A DNA stretch of 64,000 nt from Raineyella antarctica (GCF_900092135.1 NZ_FMYF01000001.1:256883-320882), one strand, 5' to 3'; shown: positions 29,196-40,473, counted from the stretch's first letter. Made by a program: numbers and translations. The notes: a model not told the origin generated them from the letters alone.

Positions 29196-29421
29196 AACTG
29201 CTCCAGACGTTCAAGGCGGATGGGGCATCGAACGTGCCGTGGCGGAAGCGCAGTGGGCGCTTCTCGTGTCGTGTCATCGATGATGAGATGGCCCAGTGGG
29301 CCGTGGCGACTATACCAGATTCGTGACTTTTGCTTCTGCGTCGCGAGGTATGACGTCGAGCCGCTCTGGACCGTCCGAAGGCGACGGCCGCTCGTGAGCT
29401 TGAGTTCGGGTACCAGCCCGG
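29196..29421 (-). promoter_or_regulatory. promoter and leader of the MFS-CBS gene
   Basis: On the minus strand TATAGT (29309-29314) is a near-consensus -10, giving a leader of about 100 nt. The leader contains a perfect 7-bp hairpin, GAAGCGC-CCACT-GCGCTTC (29245-29263). No coding sequence is seen in this gap. Confidence 0.45.
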
Positions 29422-30753
29422 TCAGCGCGCAGCCAGCGCGGCCTCGGCCGCCGAGGCGACCCCGGCAATGCGGGCATCGGCGCCGCGGGGCCCGGAGACC
29501 ATGAGGCCCACCGGCAACTCGCCGGGAGCGTGGCATGGCAGCGAGAAGGCGCATCCGTCGAGCCAGTTGACGATGAAGGGGTTGCGCAGCAGCAGCCGGT
29601 TGGCGGCGAAGTACGCATCGTCCGAGGACTCCAGCCGGGCGATCTCCGGCGCCACGATCGGCACCGTCGGGCTCAGGAAGGCGTCGTACGGTTCCAGCGC
29701 CCGTTCCGTCTCGGTGATCCACCGCGCGCGGCGGTCGTGGATCGCCAGGTAGTCGGCCACGCTGACTCCGTCGCCCAATCGCATCCGCTGGGCCACCCGG
29801 TGGTCGACGTCGGCCTCCCGTGCCCTCACCAGGTCCCCGTGCGCGGCCCAGCACTCGATCGGAGACAGTCCGGCGGGCTGGTTGAGCTCGGCGATCCGGC
29901 CGAACTGCGCCAGCTGCACCTCCTCGATGCTCGCCCCGGCATCGGCAAGGGTCCGCAGGGCCCGCTCGTACGCCGCGGCCACCGCCGGCTCGATGTCGTC
30001 GAGCACCAGCGTCTGGGCCGCCGCGAGCCGCAGGCCCGACAACGGACGCGAAACCACCGGGAGCGGGACGCCGGCCAGCACCGCGTCCAGCGCCAGGCAG
30101 TCAGCCACCGAGTTGGCGATCGGGCCGACCGAATCCAGCGAGCGGGACAGCTCGACCGCTCCGGTCAGCGGCACCCGCCACTGGGTGGGCTTGAAACCGA
30201 CCAGCCCGCACAGGGCCGCGGGAATCCGCACCGAACCGGCAGTGTCCGAGCCCACGCCCGCGACCGCCAGGCCCAGCCCCACTGACACCGCAGCCCCCGA
30301 CGACGAGCCACCCGGGACGCGCGCCACCTCGGGATCGGCCGGGTTGCGCGGCGTGCCGTAGTGCGGGTTGATGCCCACCCCGCCCAGGGCGTACTCGACC
30401 ATGTTGGTGCGTCCGATGATCGACGCGCCGGCCCGGCGCAGCCGCGAGACGACGACCGCGTCGGCCCCGGCGGCCGGCAGTCCCCGGCGCACGATCGTGC
30501 CGGACAGGCTGGTCTCGCCGGCGACATCGAACAGGTCCTTGATCGTGACGGGCAGGCCCGCCAACGGGCGGCCCGCGTCCCGCCCGGCGGCGTCTGCCGC
30601 GCGGGCCGCGGCCAGGGCGTCATCGGCGTACGTGGCGGTGAAGACGTGCGCTGCGGCCGCATCCGTCTGCCCGCGTTCGAGGACCCCGGTGGCGATCGCC
30701 TCGTAGGTCGCCCCACGCGCCACGCGTTCCCGTACGCCATCGATCGTCATCAC
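29422..30753 (-). CDS. amidase-signature family hydrolase
   Basis: 443 residues with the Ser-cisSer-Lys triad: K72 in PVTIKDLFDVAGE, the serine cluster GGSSSG (150-152) and nucleophile S174 in GSDTAGSVRIPAA. Similar to allophanate hydrolase or aliphatic amidase-like members; substrate unknown. TAGTGT at 30760-30765 on this strand lies 6 nt before the GTG, supporting the start and a leaderless message. It is divergent from the ddaH-rocD operon, so a link to amino-acid nitrogen use is possible. Confidence 0.92.
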   Translation of the reverse strand: MMTIDGVRERVARGATYEAIATGVLERGQTDAAAAHVFTATYADDALAAARAADAAGRDAGRPLAGLPVTIKDLFDVAGETSLSGTIVRRGLPAAGADAVVVSRLRRAGASIIGRTNMVEYALGGVGINPHYGTPRNPADPEVARVPGGSSSGAAVSVGLGLAVAGVGSDTAGSVRIPAALCGLVGFKPTQWRVPLTGAVELSRSLDSVGPIANSVADCLALDAVLAGVPLPVVSRPLSGLRLAAAQTLVLDDIEPAVAAAYERALRTLADAGASIEEVQLAQFGRIAELNQPAGLSPIECWAAHGDLVRAREADVDHRVAQRMRLGDGVSVADYLAIHDRRARWITETERALEPYDAFLSPTVPIVAPEIARLESSDDAYFAANRLLLRNPFIVNWLDGCAFSLPCHAPGELPVGLMVSGPRGADARIAGVASAAEAALAAR

Positions 30754-31039
30754 GGGCTCACACTAGGGGCGACCAGCCGGAAGCGAAAGGCATCGCCGAG
30801 GAGCTCACACGCAACCCTCGGCTCCGATCCCGGTCGAGGCCCGGGCCTGGCGAGGCTCCGCTGCGAGGGAACGTCCCACCCCTGGTCACGTAGCTGTTCG
30901 GTGCTTCTCTACCCGTTGGGAGCCGTGGAACACTGGGGGCAGGCGTGCTCGTGTCGCCTCTTCCCCGTGGCTCGGCCGCGGGTCGAAGTGCCGCCGGGCC
31001 CCGGGACAGCGTCCGCCGTCGGACTCGGTGGGGAGCGAG
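30754..31039. other. intergenic region between the amidase and ddaH
   Basis: 286 nt. It holds the amidase -10 and the ddaH ribosome-binding site GGGGAG (31029-31034). I see no conserved reading frame or strong hairpin; the ddaH promoter could not be assigned. Confidence 0.4.
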
Positions 31040-31891
31040 ATGTCTTCTCCGGATCGGATCCAGGAGCGTCGCCGGTACCTGATGTGCCGGCCGGACCACT
31101 TCACGGTCAGCTATGAGATCAATCCCTGGATGCATCGGACGCATCCGACCGACACGTCCCGGGCTGTGCGGCAGTGGCAGGCGCTCCACGACACGTACGT
31201 ACGACTGGGGCACGAGGTCGAACTCATCGACCCGATCCCGGGCCTGAACGACATGGTCTACACGGCCAACAGCGGACTCGTCATCGACGGCGTGGCCCTG
31301 GGTGCGAGGTTCAGCGTCAGCCAGCGTCGGGGTGAGGAGCGCCCCTTCCGGGATTGGTTCGCGGCCCACGGGTTCGATGTGGTCGAGCCGGTCGCGACGC
31401 AGGAGGGCGAGGGGGACCTGATGCTGGCGGGCGAAACGATCCTCGCCGGCTACGGCTTCCGGTCCCAGCTCGACAGCCACGCCGAGGTCGCGGGCGTTTT
31501 CGGGCTCGAGGTCGTCTCGCTGCGGCTGGTCAACCCGGCCTACTACCACCTCGACACCGCCCTGTGCGTCCTCGACCCGGTGCAGGGCCCGGGCGGTGCC
31601 GAGCGGGCCAACATAGCCTACCGGCCGTCGGCCTTCGACGAGCGCAGCCAGGGCGAGCTCAGCGAGCGTTTCCCCGATGCGATCCGCTTACCTGCCTCGG
31701 TGCCCGAGACCCTCGAGCTGAACGCGGTGAGCGACGGCCGCAACGTGGTCATCTCGCCGCCCGCCAGCAACTTCGTCGCGCAGTTGCGCGAGCGCGGTTA
31801 TCACCCCCTACCGGTCGACGTGTCCGAATTGCACCTCGGCGGCGGCGGGATCAAGTGTTGCACCCTGGAACTGCGAGGAGGCAGGCCATGA
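31040..31891 (+). CDS. ddaH: dimethylargininase (DDAH)
   Basis: Amidinotransferase-fold enzyme hydrolysing methylarginines (or arginine-like substrates) to citrulline and an amine. Catalytic set: QEGEGDLML region acid, H170 in YYHLDTALC, nucleophile C273 in GGGGIKCCTLEL. 283 residues from ATG 31040, which has GGGGAG 6 nt upstream. The stop overlaps the rocD ATG; this ddaH-rocD pairing is frequent in actinobacteria and suggests arginine/ornithine catabolism rather than methylarginine defence alone. Confidence 0.9.
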   Translation: MSSPDRIQERRRYLMCRPDHFTVSYEINPWMHRTHPTDTSRAVRQWQALHDTYVRLGHEVELIDPIPGLNDMVYTANSGLVIDGVALGARFSVSQRRGEERPFRDWFAAHGFDVVEPVATQEGEGDLMLAGETILAGYGFRSQLDSHAEVAGVFGLEVVSLRLVNPAYYHLDTALCVLDPVQGPGGAERANIAYRPSAFDERSQGELSERFPDAIRLPASVPETLELNAVSDGRNVVISPPASNFVAQLRERGYHPLPVDVSELHLGGGGIKCCTLELRGGRP

Positions 31892-33114
31892 GCATGACGA
31901 CGAACCCTGACACGCCCACCGCGCGTCTCATCCACCAGGAGGGGGAGCACCTGGCACACAACTACGACCCGCTTCCGGTGGTGGTGTCGACCGCGGAGGA
32001 CGTCTGGGTGACCGATGTCGAGGGCCGGCGCTATCTCGACCTGCTGTCCGCCTACTCGGCGCTGAACTTCGGGCACCGCCATCCCGAGCTGGTCAAGGCG
32101 GCCGTCGACCAGATCGGCCGGCTCACCCTGACCAGCCGGGCGTTCCACAACGACCGGCTCGGGGCCTTCGCCGCCGCTCTTGCCGACCTGTGCGGCAAGG
32201 ACCTGGTGCTGCCGATGAATACCGGCGCGGAGGCCGTCGAGACCGGCATCAAGACAGCCCGGGCCTGGGCCTACCGAGTGAAGGGGGTGCCTGCCGACCG
32301 CGCGAGGATCATCGTGGCGGCGGGCAACTTCCACGGCCGCACCACTACGATCGTCGGGTTCAGCGACGACCCGGTCACCCGGGACGGGTTCGGTCCGTTC
32401 ACGCCCGGCTTCGTCACCGTGCCGTACGGGGATGCCGGCGCGATCGAAGCAGCCATCGACGAGAACACCGCCGCCGTGCTCATCGAGCCCATCCAGGGCG
32501 AGGCCGGCGTCATCATCCCGCCGCAGGGCTACCTGCGGGCGGTCCGCGAGCTGTGCTCCCGGAACAACGTGCTCCTCATCGCCGACGAGATCCAGTCCGG
32601 CCTCGGCCGCGTGGGCACGACCTTCGCGTGCGACCGCGAGGGCGTCGTCCCCGACCTCTACCTGCTGGGCAAGGCACTGGGCGGCGGCATCCTGCCGGTC
32701 TCGGCCGTCGTCGGCGACCGCGACGTCCTCGGGGTGTTCCGTCCCGGCGAGCACGGGTCGACCTTCGGTGGCAACCCGGTCGCCGCGGCGGTCGGGCTGC
32801 GCGTGGTTGAACTGCTGCAGACGGGGGAGTTCCAGGAACGCGCGACGACCCTCGGCCACCACCTCGAGGGTCTGCTCGACCCACTGCTGGGCCACGGCCT
32901 CACCGAGGTGCGCGTGGCCGGCCTGTGGGCAGGACTCGACGTCGAACCGGCGCTCGGCACCGGCCGCGAGGTTGCCGAGAGACTGCTGGACCGCGGCATA
33001 CTGGTGAAGGACACGCACGCCCAGACCATCCGCCTCGCACCTCCGCTGACGATCCAGGTCTCCGACCTGGACTGGGCGGTCGAACAGCTGAAGCTCGTCC
33101 TGCAGGCGACCTGA
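31888..33114 (+). CDS. rocD: ornithine--oxo-acid transaminase RocD
   Basis: PLP class-III aminotransferase turning ornithine into glutamate semialdehyde. Blocks: LLSAYSALNFGHRHP, MNTGAEAVETGIKTAR, NFHGRTTTIVGFS, ADEIQSGLGR and PLP lysine K262 in LLGKALGGG. 408 residues. The ATG overlaps the ddaH stop (ATGA), and GAGGAGG lies 7-12 nt upstream. The frame is open far upstream through ddaH, but that part is a shadow of ddaH. Confidence 0.95.
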   Translation: MSMTTNPDTPTARLIHQEGEHLAHNYDPLPVVVSTAEDVWVTDVEGRRYLDLLSAYSALNFGHRHPELVKAAVDQIGRLTLTSRAFHNDRLGAFAAALADLCGKDLVLPMNTGAEAVETGIKTARAWAYRVKGVPADRARIIVAAGNFHGRTTTIVGFSDDPVTRDGFGPFTPGFVTVPYGDAGAIEAAIDENTAAVLIEPIQGEAGVIIPPQGYLRAVRELCSRNNVLLIADEIQSGLGRVGTTFACDREGVVPDLYLLGKALGGGILPVSAVVGDRDVLGVFRPGEHGSTFGGNPVAAAVGLRVVELLQTGEFQERATTLGHHLEGLLDPLLGHGLTEVRVAGLWAGLDVEPALGTGREVAERLLDRGILVKDTHAQTIRLAPPLTIQVSDLDWAVEQLKLVLQAT

Positions 33115-33160
33115 CGGCCCCCAACCGCACTACGACTTGGCCTTGGCGTCGTTGGCTGCT

Positions 33161-33180
33161 GTAGCACCTGGCGCTACGCT
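33161..33180 (+). promoter_or_regulatory. promoter/operator of the VapBC-type module
   Basis: -10 TACGCT (33175-33180) lies 6 nt before the antitoxin ATG; an inverted repeat GTAGC-N7-GCTAC (33161-33177) overlaps it, a typical position for antitoxin autorepression. Confidence 0.5.
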
Positions 33181-33186
33181 CGTTTC

Positions 33187-33441
33187 ATGAGCGAGAGCAT
33201 CAGCCAGCGCGAGCTTCGCAACGACAGCGGACGCATCATGAGGGGCCTTGACCAAGGCCGCACTTTCATCATCACGCGCAACTCGGTGCCGGTGGGAGAG
33301 CTGCGTCCCCTGCGGCGCCAGAGATTGGTGGACGTCCGCCTCGTGGGCGAGCTGTTCCGGGGCGCACCGGCGGTTGACGGGGGCAGGTTCAGGCGTGACC
33401 TCGACGACGTGGCCGATCAAGGGGTCGAGCCACGTGGCTGA
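33187..33441 (+). CDS. vapB: Phd/YefM-type antitoxin
   Basis: 84 residues. The N-terminus SISQRELRNDSGRIMRGLDQ followed by FIITRNSVPVGELRPL is the Phd/YefM DNA-binding fold; the acidic C-terminal part wraps the toxin. Leaderless. The stop lies inside the toxin start region (8-nt overlap). Confidence 0.9.
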   Translation: MSESISQRELRNDSGRIMRGLDQGRTFIITRNSVPVGELRPLRRQRLVDVRLVGELFRGAPAVDGGRFRRDLDDVADQGVEPRG

Positions 33442-33838
33442 GCGGCTGGAGGCCGGGCTGCTGGACACGTCGGTGGTGATCGATCTGGACCGGCTTGGTC
33501 CGGAATCGCTCCCGTTGGCCGTGGGCGTGTCAGCGATCACCATGGCCGAGCTGTCGGCGGGCCCAGCTGCGACGGACGACCCTATGGAGCGCGCACGTCG
33601 GCAGGACAGGCTGCAGCGGGCCGAGGCTGCTTTCGAGCCCATCCCCTTCGGGACCGAAGCGGCGCGGGCCTATGGTCGGGTCCATGCGGCTGTGGTGGCG
33701 GCGGGGCGACAGCCCCGTCGACGGTTCGAGGACCTCCTGATCGCTGCGACCGCTGTGGCCGAGGGATTGCCCTTGGTGACCCGGAATGCGCAGGACTTCG
33801 CCGGGCTGGAAGAGCTGCTGGTGGTGGTGACCGTCTGA
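33434..33838 (+). CDS. vapC: VapC-type PIN-domain toxin
   Basis: 134-residue PIN RNase: GLLDTSVVIDLDRL with D11, ITMAELSAG with E39, then RFEDLLIAATA and LVTRNAQDFAGLEEL carrying the remaining acidic residues. GTG 33434 overlaps the antitoxin stop. VapC toxins cut specific tRNAs or rRNA; the target is unknown here. The module stands alone next to rocD and lacks the repeats found at the ychF island. Confidence 0.92.
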   Translation: MAERLEAGLLDTSVVIDLDRLGPESLPLAVGVSAITMAELSAGPAATDDPMERARRQDRLQRAEAAFEPIPFGTEAARAYGRVHAAVVAAGRQPRRRFEDLLIAATAVAEGLPLVTRNAQDFAGLEELLVVVTV

Positions 33839-34045
33839 CGGTCGTCCGCGCTGATTCTCCACACGAAACTGACTGCTGTGCAGGCAGGCGACACATGATC
33901 AGTGGCCGGTTCCCAGGTCCGGTTCCGTCGGGACGGGTGGTGCCGCGACGAGTGAGCGGCTCGCTCCGGCAGTGACGCGCCGGCGTCGTCTGGCGGGGTG
34001 GGTGGTGAGCCGGTTCTCTCACCGCACGGGGAACCGGTCCATCCC

Positions 34046-34051
34046 TAAGAT
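34046..34051 (+). promoter_or_regulatory. -10 element of the solute-binding-like gene
   Basis: TAAGAT, 6 nt before the ATG at 34058: leaderless. The gap from 33842 shows no other feature. Confidence 0.5.
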
Positions 34052-34057
34052 CGCACC

Positions 34058-34774
34058 ATGGATGACGACGTCCGGCGCGAACTGGCGCCCACCGGAGTGT
34101 TGCGAGCCTCGATCAACCTGGGGAACTCGGTGCTGGCGCAGGGCAGCCCGTCGCAACCCTCCGGGGTGAGCGTGGACCTGGCCCTGGAACTCGGACGACG
34201 CTTGGACGTGCCGGTCGACGTCCTGTGCTTTGATGCGGCGCGCAAGTCCCTGGCCGCCGTGGTCGACGGTGCGGCCGACCTGTGCTTCCTGGCGATCGAC
34301 CCGGCCCGCGCCGAGGTCCTCGCCTTCACTGCTGCCTATGCGCTGATCGAGGGCGTGTTCGCCGTGCCGCGGGACTCCTCGATCCGGACGCTGGGCGACG
34401 TGGACCGGCCCGGGATCCGGATCGGGGTGAAGCAGGGGTCGGCGTACGACCTGTTCCTGTCCCGGGAGTACCGGCGCGCAGAGGTGGTCCGGGGTGAGGA
34501 GGGCACCCAGGCCTTCCAGGACCTCGGACTGGAGGTCGCGGCCGGGATCCGCCAACCGATCACCGCCTTCGTGGCCGCCGACCCGACTCTTCGCATCATC
34601 GAGCCACCGTTCATGCAGATCGAGCAGGCGATAGCGATACCTGTGGGTCGTCCGGTGTCCGCCCTGCGGTACCTGCGCGACTTCGTCGAGGACGTGAAGG
34701 CGTCCGGCTTCGTGGCCGAATCCTTGCTGCGTTCCGGGCAGGACATCGAGGTCGCGCCTGCGGCTGACGGGTGA
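34058..34774 (+). CDS. solute-binding-protein family 3-like protein without signal peptide
   Basis: 238 residues with the fold pattern of amino-acid ABC solute-binding proteins (GVLRASINLGN, SGVSVDLALELGRRLDVPVD, AADLCFLAIDPARAEVLAFT, IRIGVKQGSAYDLFL). The N-terminus (MDDDVRREL) is acidic, with no signal peptide or lipobox, and no permease or ATPase genes are nearby. The leaderless -10 fixes the start, so a missed signal sequence is unlikely. It may be a cytosolic sensor or a cyclohexadienyl-dehydratase-like enzyme; function unknown. Confidence 0.8.
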   Translation: MDDDVRRELAPTGVLRASINLGNSVLAQGSPSQPSGVSVDLALELGRRLDVPVDVLCFDAARKSLAAVVDGAADLCFLAIDPARAEVLAFTAAYALIEGVFAVPRDSSIRTLGDVDRPGIRIGVKQGSAYDLFLSREYRRAEVVRGEEGTQAFQDLGLEVAAGIRQPITAFVAADPTLRIIEPPFMQIEQAIAIPVGRPVSALRYLRDFVEDVKASGFVAESLLRSGQDIEVAPAADG

Positions 34775-35003
34775 GTCTCAGGTTCCCTCGAGTCGCGTAG
34801 CACCACGTGGCACTGCCCATGTCCGCCCTGGTGTCTGCGGGCAGCCTCGATGCCCTGGCCGCGACTGGGCGCAGGCGATGCAGGGTGATGGATGCCACGC
34901 ATGAGGGCGTGTCATCGGTTGAATTCGGGGGCCCTGCGGCCGGAACGAGGGCATATGGTCGAAAGATCAAGTGCGTGACTAGGAGATTAGGTAAGGAGTG
35001 AGA

Positions 35004-36395
35004 ATGGCCTACGCAACGACCAATCCCTACACCGGTGAAGTCCTCAAGACCTTCGACAATGCGACGGACGCCGATATCGACGCAGCCATCGCCAAGGCCC
35101 AGGCAGCCTTCGAGACCTGGCGGGACGTCACGTTCGAGCAGCGAGGTACCGTCCTGCAGAAGGCCGCGGACGTCTTGCGGGAGAACAAGCGGGCGTATGC
35201 CGAGACCCTGACCCTCGAGATGGGCAAGCTCATCGGGGAGGCAGAGGCCGAGGTTGATCTCTGCATCGGCATGCTCCAGTACTACGCCGCCAACGCCGCC
35301 GGGGAGCTCGCCCCGCGCTTCCTCCCGGCCAAGGGCTTCGGGGACACCGACGTCGTGCTGGTGAACGAGCCCCTCGGCGTGCTCTACGCAGTCGAGCCGT
35401 GGAACTTCCCCTACTACCAGGTGATCCGGATCGGTGCGCCGCAGTTCGCCGCCGGCAACACGATCGTCCTCAAGCACGCGTCGAACGTGCCGCAGTCGGC
35501 GCTGAAGATGGAGGATCTGTTCCGCAAGGCCGGCGCGCCTGACGGTCTCCTGGTCAACATCTTCGCGCCGCACAGTGCGACCGAGAAGATCCTCGCCGAC
35601 GACCGCGTCCGGGGCGTGGCCCTGACCGGCTCCGAGGGCGCCGGCGCATCCGTCGCCGCGATCGCCTCGAAGAACCTGAAGAAGTCCACCCTGGAACTGG
35701 GGGGAGCGGACGCGTTCATCGTCCTGTCCGACGCCGAGATCGACAAGGCCGTCAAGTGGGCCGTCTTCGGTCGCCACTGGAACGCAGGCCAGGTCTGCTG
35801 CTCCTCGAAGCGCATCATCGTCGTCGACGACGTCTACGACGAGTTCGTCGAGAAGTACCGCAAGGGCGTCGCCGGTCTCGTGGCGGGCGATCCCATGGAC
35901 GACCAGACCACCCTCGCACCGCTGTCCAGCCGGCAGGCGGCCGAGGATCTCGCCAAGCTCGTCGAGAAGGCCCGCGCCGAAGGCGTGACGGTCGAGGAGA
36001 TCGGCGAATCCGTTCCCGAGGAGGGCGCCTTCTTCCAGCCGACCATCCTCACCGATATTCCCGATGGCTCCGACACCTCGCAGGTGGAGTTCTTCGGACC
36101 GGTCTCCCAGATCTACCGGGCGAAGGACGAGGACGATGCGGTTCGCATTGCGAACTCGTCTCCGTTCGGACTGGGCGGGTCGGTCTTCTCCACCGACACG
36201 GACCGGGCTCGCGCACTGGCGCGCCGTCTCGACACCGGCATGGTGTACATCAACCAGCCCACCGGTGTGAAGGCGGACATCCCGTTCGGTGGAGTCAAGC
36301 GCTCCGGCTACGGGCGCGAGCTCATCGACCTGGGACTTCATGAGTTCGTCAACCAGAAGGTCGTCGTCAGGACCGACATCGACGGCAGCTTCTGA
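35004..36395 (+). CDS. gabD: NAD(P)-dependent succinate-semialdehyde dehydrogenase
   Basis: Aldehyde dehydrogenase of 463 residues. Substrate and cofactor regions are clear: AVEPWNFPYYQ, FTLTGSEGAG-like GVALTGSEGAG, general base E231 (STLELGGAD) and nucleophile C265 (NAGQVCCSS), plus FFGPVSQIY and IPFGGVKRSGYGREL. Closest to the GabD/SSADH group; other short-chain semialdehydes are possible. ATG 35004 follows AAGGAGTG. A terminator hairpin follows. Confidence 0.88.
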   Translation: MAYATTNPYTGEVLKTFDNATDADIDAAIAKAQAAFETWRDVTFEQRGTVLQKAADVLRENKRAYAETLTLEMGKLIGEAEAEVDLCIGMLQYYAANAAGELAPRFLPAKGFGDTDVVLVNEPLGVLYAVEPWNFPYYQVIRIGAPQFAAGNTIVLKHASNVPQSALKMEDLFRKAGAPDGLLVNIFAPHSATEKILADDRVRGVALTGSEGAGASVAAIASKNLKKSTLELGGADAFIVLSDAEIDKAVKWAVFGRHWNAGQVCCSSKRIIVVDDVYDEFVEKYRKGVAGLVAGDPMDDQTTLAPLSSRQAAEDLAKLVEKARAEGVTVEEIGESVPEEGAFFQPTILTDIPDGSDTSQVEFFGPVSQIYRAKDEDDAVRIANSSPFGLGGSVFSTDTDRARALARRLDTGMVYINQPTGVKADIPFGGVKRSGYGRELIDLGLHEFVNQKVVVRTDIDGSF

Positions 36396-36445
36396 TTCGC
36401 TGATCAGGTGGCGCTCCGGTTCAAGGTCTGGAGCCCGGTGAACGA

Positions 36446-36484
36446 GGGGTGCTGCGCTGTGGCTCAGCTGCGGCGCAGCACCCC
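36446..36484 (+). terminator. terminator after the aldehyde dehydrogenase
   Basis: 12-bp perfect stem GGGGTGCTGCGC / GCGCAGCACCCC with a 15-nt loop, 50 nt past the stop. Confidence 0.75.
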
Positions 36485-36486
36485 CC

Positions 36487-36538
36487 GTCTGCATCACCCC
36501 GTCTGCATCACCCCGCCTGCATCACCCCGCCTGCATCG
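36487..36538. repeat. 14-nt tandem repeat, about 3.7 units
   Basis: Unit GYCTGCATCACCCC repeated head to tail directly after the terminator hairpin; the Y varies T,T,C,C and the last unit is partial. Non-coding. Confidence 0.85.
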
Positions 36539-36619
36539 CGCCGAACGGTCCGCCGATGAGGACCTGTGGACCGGCAGCGACGGGGGAGGGCCAACCGGCG
36601 GTGCACCGGCGCCGGGACC

Positions 36620-37057
36620 TCAGCCGATCTCCTGGGCCAGACCGATGAGGATCCCCTCGGGGCCACGTACGTAGCAGAGCCGGTACGCGTCCTCGTATCG
36701 CACGACCTCGGTGCTGACGAGTTCCCCGCCGTGCTCGCGCAGCCGGCCGAGGGTCTCGTCGAGATCCTCCACCGCGAACATGACGCGCAGGTAGCCCAGG
36801 GCGTTCACCGGGGCGTTCCGATGGTCGGCGACGATCGGTGGCTCGAGGAAGCGCGAGAGCTCGAGCCGGCCGTGGCCGTCCGGCGTACGCATCATCGCGA
36901 TCTCGACGCGCTGGTTGCCCAACCCGGTGACCCGTCCGGCCCACTCTCCCTCGACCACGGTCTGCCCCTCGAGCTCGAGTCCGAGCACACGGAAGAAGGT
37001 GATCGCCGCAGACAGGTCCTCGACGACGATGCCGACGTTGTCCATCCGTACGGTCAT
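36620..37057 (-). CDS. VOC (glyoxalase/bleomycin-resistance) family protein
   Basis: 145 residues in two beta-alpha-beta-beta-beta modules: MDNVGIVVEDLSAAITFFRV at the start and VMFAVEDLDETLGRLREHGG in the second half, ending YVRGPEGILIGLAQEIG. The first metal ligand position is N rather than H (DNVG), so metal binding may differ from classic glyoxalases. TAGGAT (37064-37069 on this strand) lies 6 nt before the ATG: leaderless. Confidence 0.9.
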   Translation of the reverse strand: MTVRMDNVGIVVEDLSAAITFFRVLGLELEGQTVVEGEWAGRVTGLGNQRVEIAMMRTPDGHGRLELSRFLEPPIVADHRNAPVNALGYLRVMFAVEDLDETLGRLREHGGELVSTEVVRYEDAYRLCYVRGPEGILIGLAQEIG

Positions 37058-37094
37058 GGCGCCATCCTACGGAGATCAACGCCCTCCGGGGGCG

Positions 37095-37364
37095 ATGCAG
37101 GTCCGGACCGTGGTCTTCCCGTTCACCACCGGGAGGACCGGACGTGAGCGGATCTACGACGGCTATCCCGACGTGGCACTCGAATTGGTCGAGAGCCGTA
37201 CGTTCGACGGTCGGCTTCAACTGCTCGAGTACGTGCCGACCGTGATCAGCGGGCCACCGGGGCGAGCGAAGCCTGACGCTGGTAGGTCCACGGGTCGCGT
37301 CATCCGGTCACCAGAGGTCGGTGATCCCCGCCTCCTCGAGGTAGTCGACCAGGTTCTCGGTTAA
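37095..37364 (+). CDS. hypothetical short ORF
   Basis: Possible 89-residue product (MQVRTVVFPFTTGRTGRERI, then DGYPDVALELVES...LLEYVP). It overlaps the 3' end of the NUDIX gene on the other strand. I do not recognise it; the first 50 residues look protein-like and the rest does not. Could be a gene remnant. Confidence 0.2.
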   Translation: MQVRTVVFPFTTGRTGRERIYDGYPDVALELVESRTFDGRLQLLEYVPTVISGPPGRAKPDAGRSTGRVIRSPEVGDPRLLEVVDQVLG

Positions 37365-37709
37365 TTCGAGGGCGCCCAGGTCGTCCTGGCTGACCCAACG
37401 GGCGTCATCCGCGTCATCCCCGGCAGCCAGTTCGCCGCCGACCACGGTGGCCAGGAAATCGTGCACGTCGAACTCGTGTCCGTCCCCCGTGGGGAGTCGT
37501 AGGTGGAGCACCTCGCGCTCGATGCGCACGTGAAGCCCGGTCTCCTCGAAGGCCTCCCTGACAGCGGCCCGGTCAGGTGACTCACCGGGCTCGAGCCGGC
37601 CGCCGGGCACCGTCCAGCGACCGCGCTGCGGTTCGTGACCGCGCTGCACGAGCAGGATCTGGCGCTGTTCGTTCAGGATGATGACGCCGGCTGCTGGAAT
37701 GGTCTGCAC
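37308..37709 (-). CDS. NUDIX hydrolase
   Basis: 133 residues. N-terminal IPAAGVIILNEQRQILLVQRG and a full NUDIX box in GGRLEPGESPDRAAVREAFEETGL context (GX5EX7REXXEEXG). The GTG at 37709 (VQTIPAAG) is chosen because the upstream frame lacks conservation. Hydrolyses nucleoside diphosphate derivatives; substrate unknown. Confidence 0.9.
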   Translation of the reverse strand: MQTIPAAGVIILNEQRQILLVQRGHEPQRGRWTVPGGRLEPGESPDRAAVREAFEETGLHVRIEREVLHLRLPTGDGHEFDVHDFLATVVGGELAAGDDADDARWVSQDDLGALELTENLVDYLEEAGITDLW

Positions 37710-37833
37710 CCAACCATCTTCCCCTGATCTCAACCTGGTCCGTGTCGGCGGCAGCGGATCGGGGACTCTCGCGCCGTTCCCGCACCCCGTCGGCACCAGC
37801 TGCTGCAGGACGGCCCGTGGGGACCGCGAAAAG

Positions 37834-37872
37834 GGATCGCCCGCCGGGTGCCGAGGCACCCGCCGGCGATCC
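37834..37872 (-). terminator. terminator downstream of glgP
   Basis: Long imperfect inverted repeat (GGATCGCC...GGGTGC paired with GCACCC...GGCGATCC, loop CGAG), 17 nt past the glgP stop. Confidence 0.75.
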
Positions 37873-37889
37873 GCCTCAAGCGGCCAGCC

Positions 37890-40445
<2,556 letters not shown>

Positions 40446-40451
40446 GCGGGA

Positions 40452-40473
40452 AGCATAGAGGTGAACCACCTCT
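40452..40473 (-). promoter_or_regulatory. glgP promoter with overlapping inverted repeat
   Basis: On the minus strand -10 TATGCT (40452-40457) lies 6 nt before the ATG. Directly upstream is a perfect dyad AGAGGTG-N3-CACCTCT (40457-40473) that shares one base with the -10 and fills the -10/-35 spacer, a classic repressor position. Confidence 0.6.

Noticed and set aside
31354-31887. Upstream extension of the rocD frame through ddaH
   Set aside because: Arg/Gly/Pro-rich translation in a shifted frame of ddaH; the ATG at 31888 has a ribosome site and starts the conserved aminotransferase.
33161-33838. VapBC pair as part of the ychF island
   Set aside because: It lies 6 kb beyond the island among housekeeping genes and carries no FRFNV-stop copy or shared 37-nt block.
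36487-36538. CRISPR-like array
   Set aside because: Units are contiguous 14-mers without spacers.
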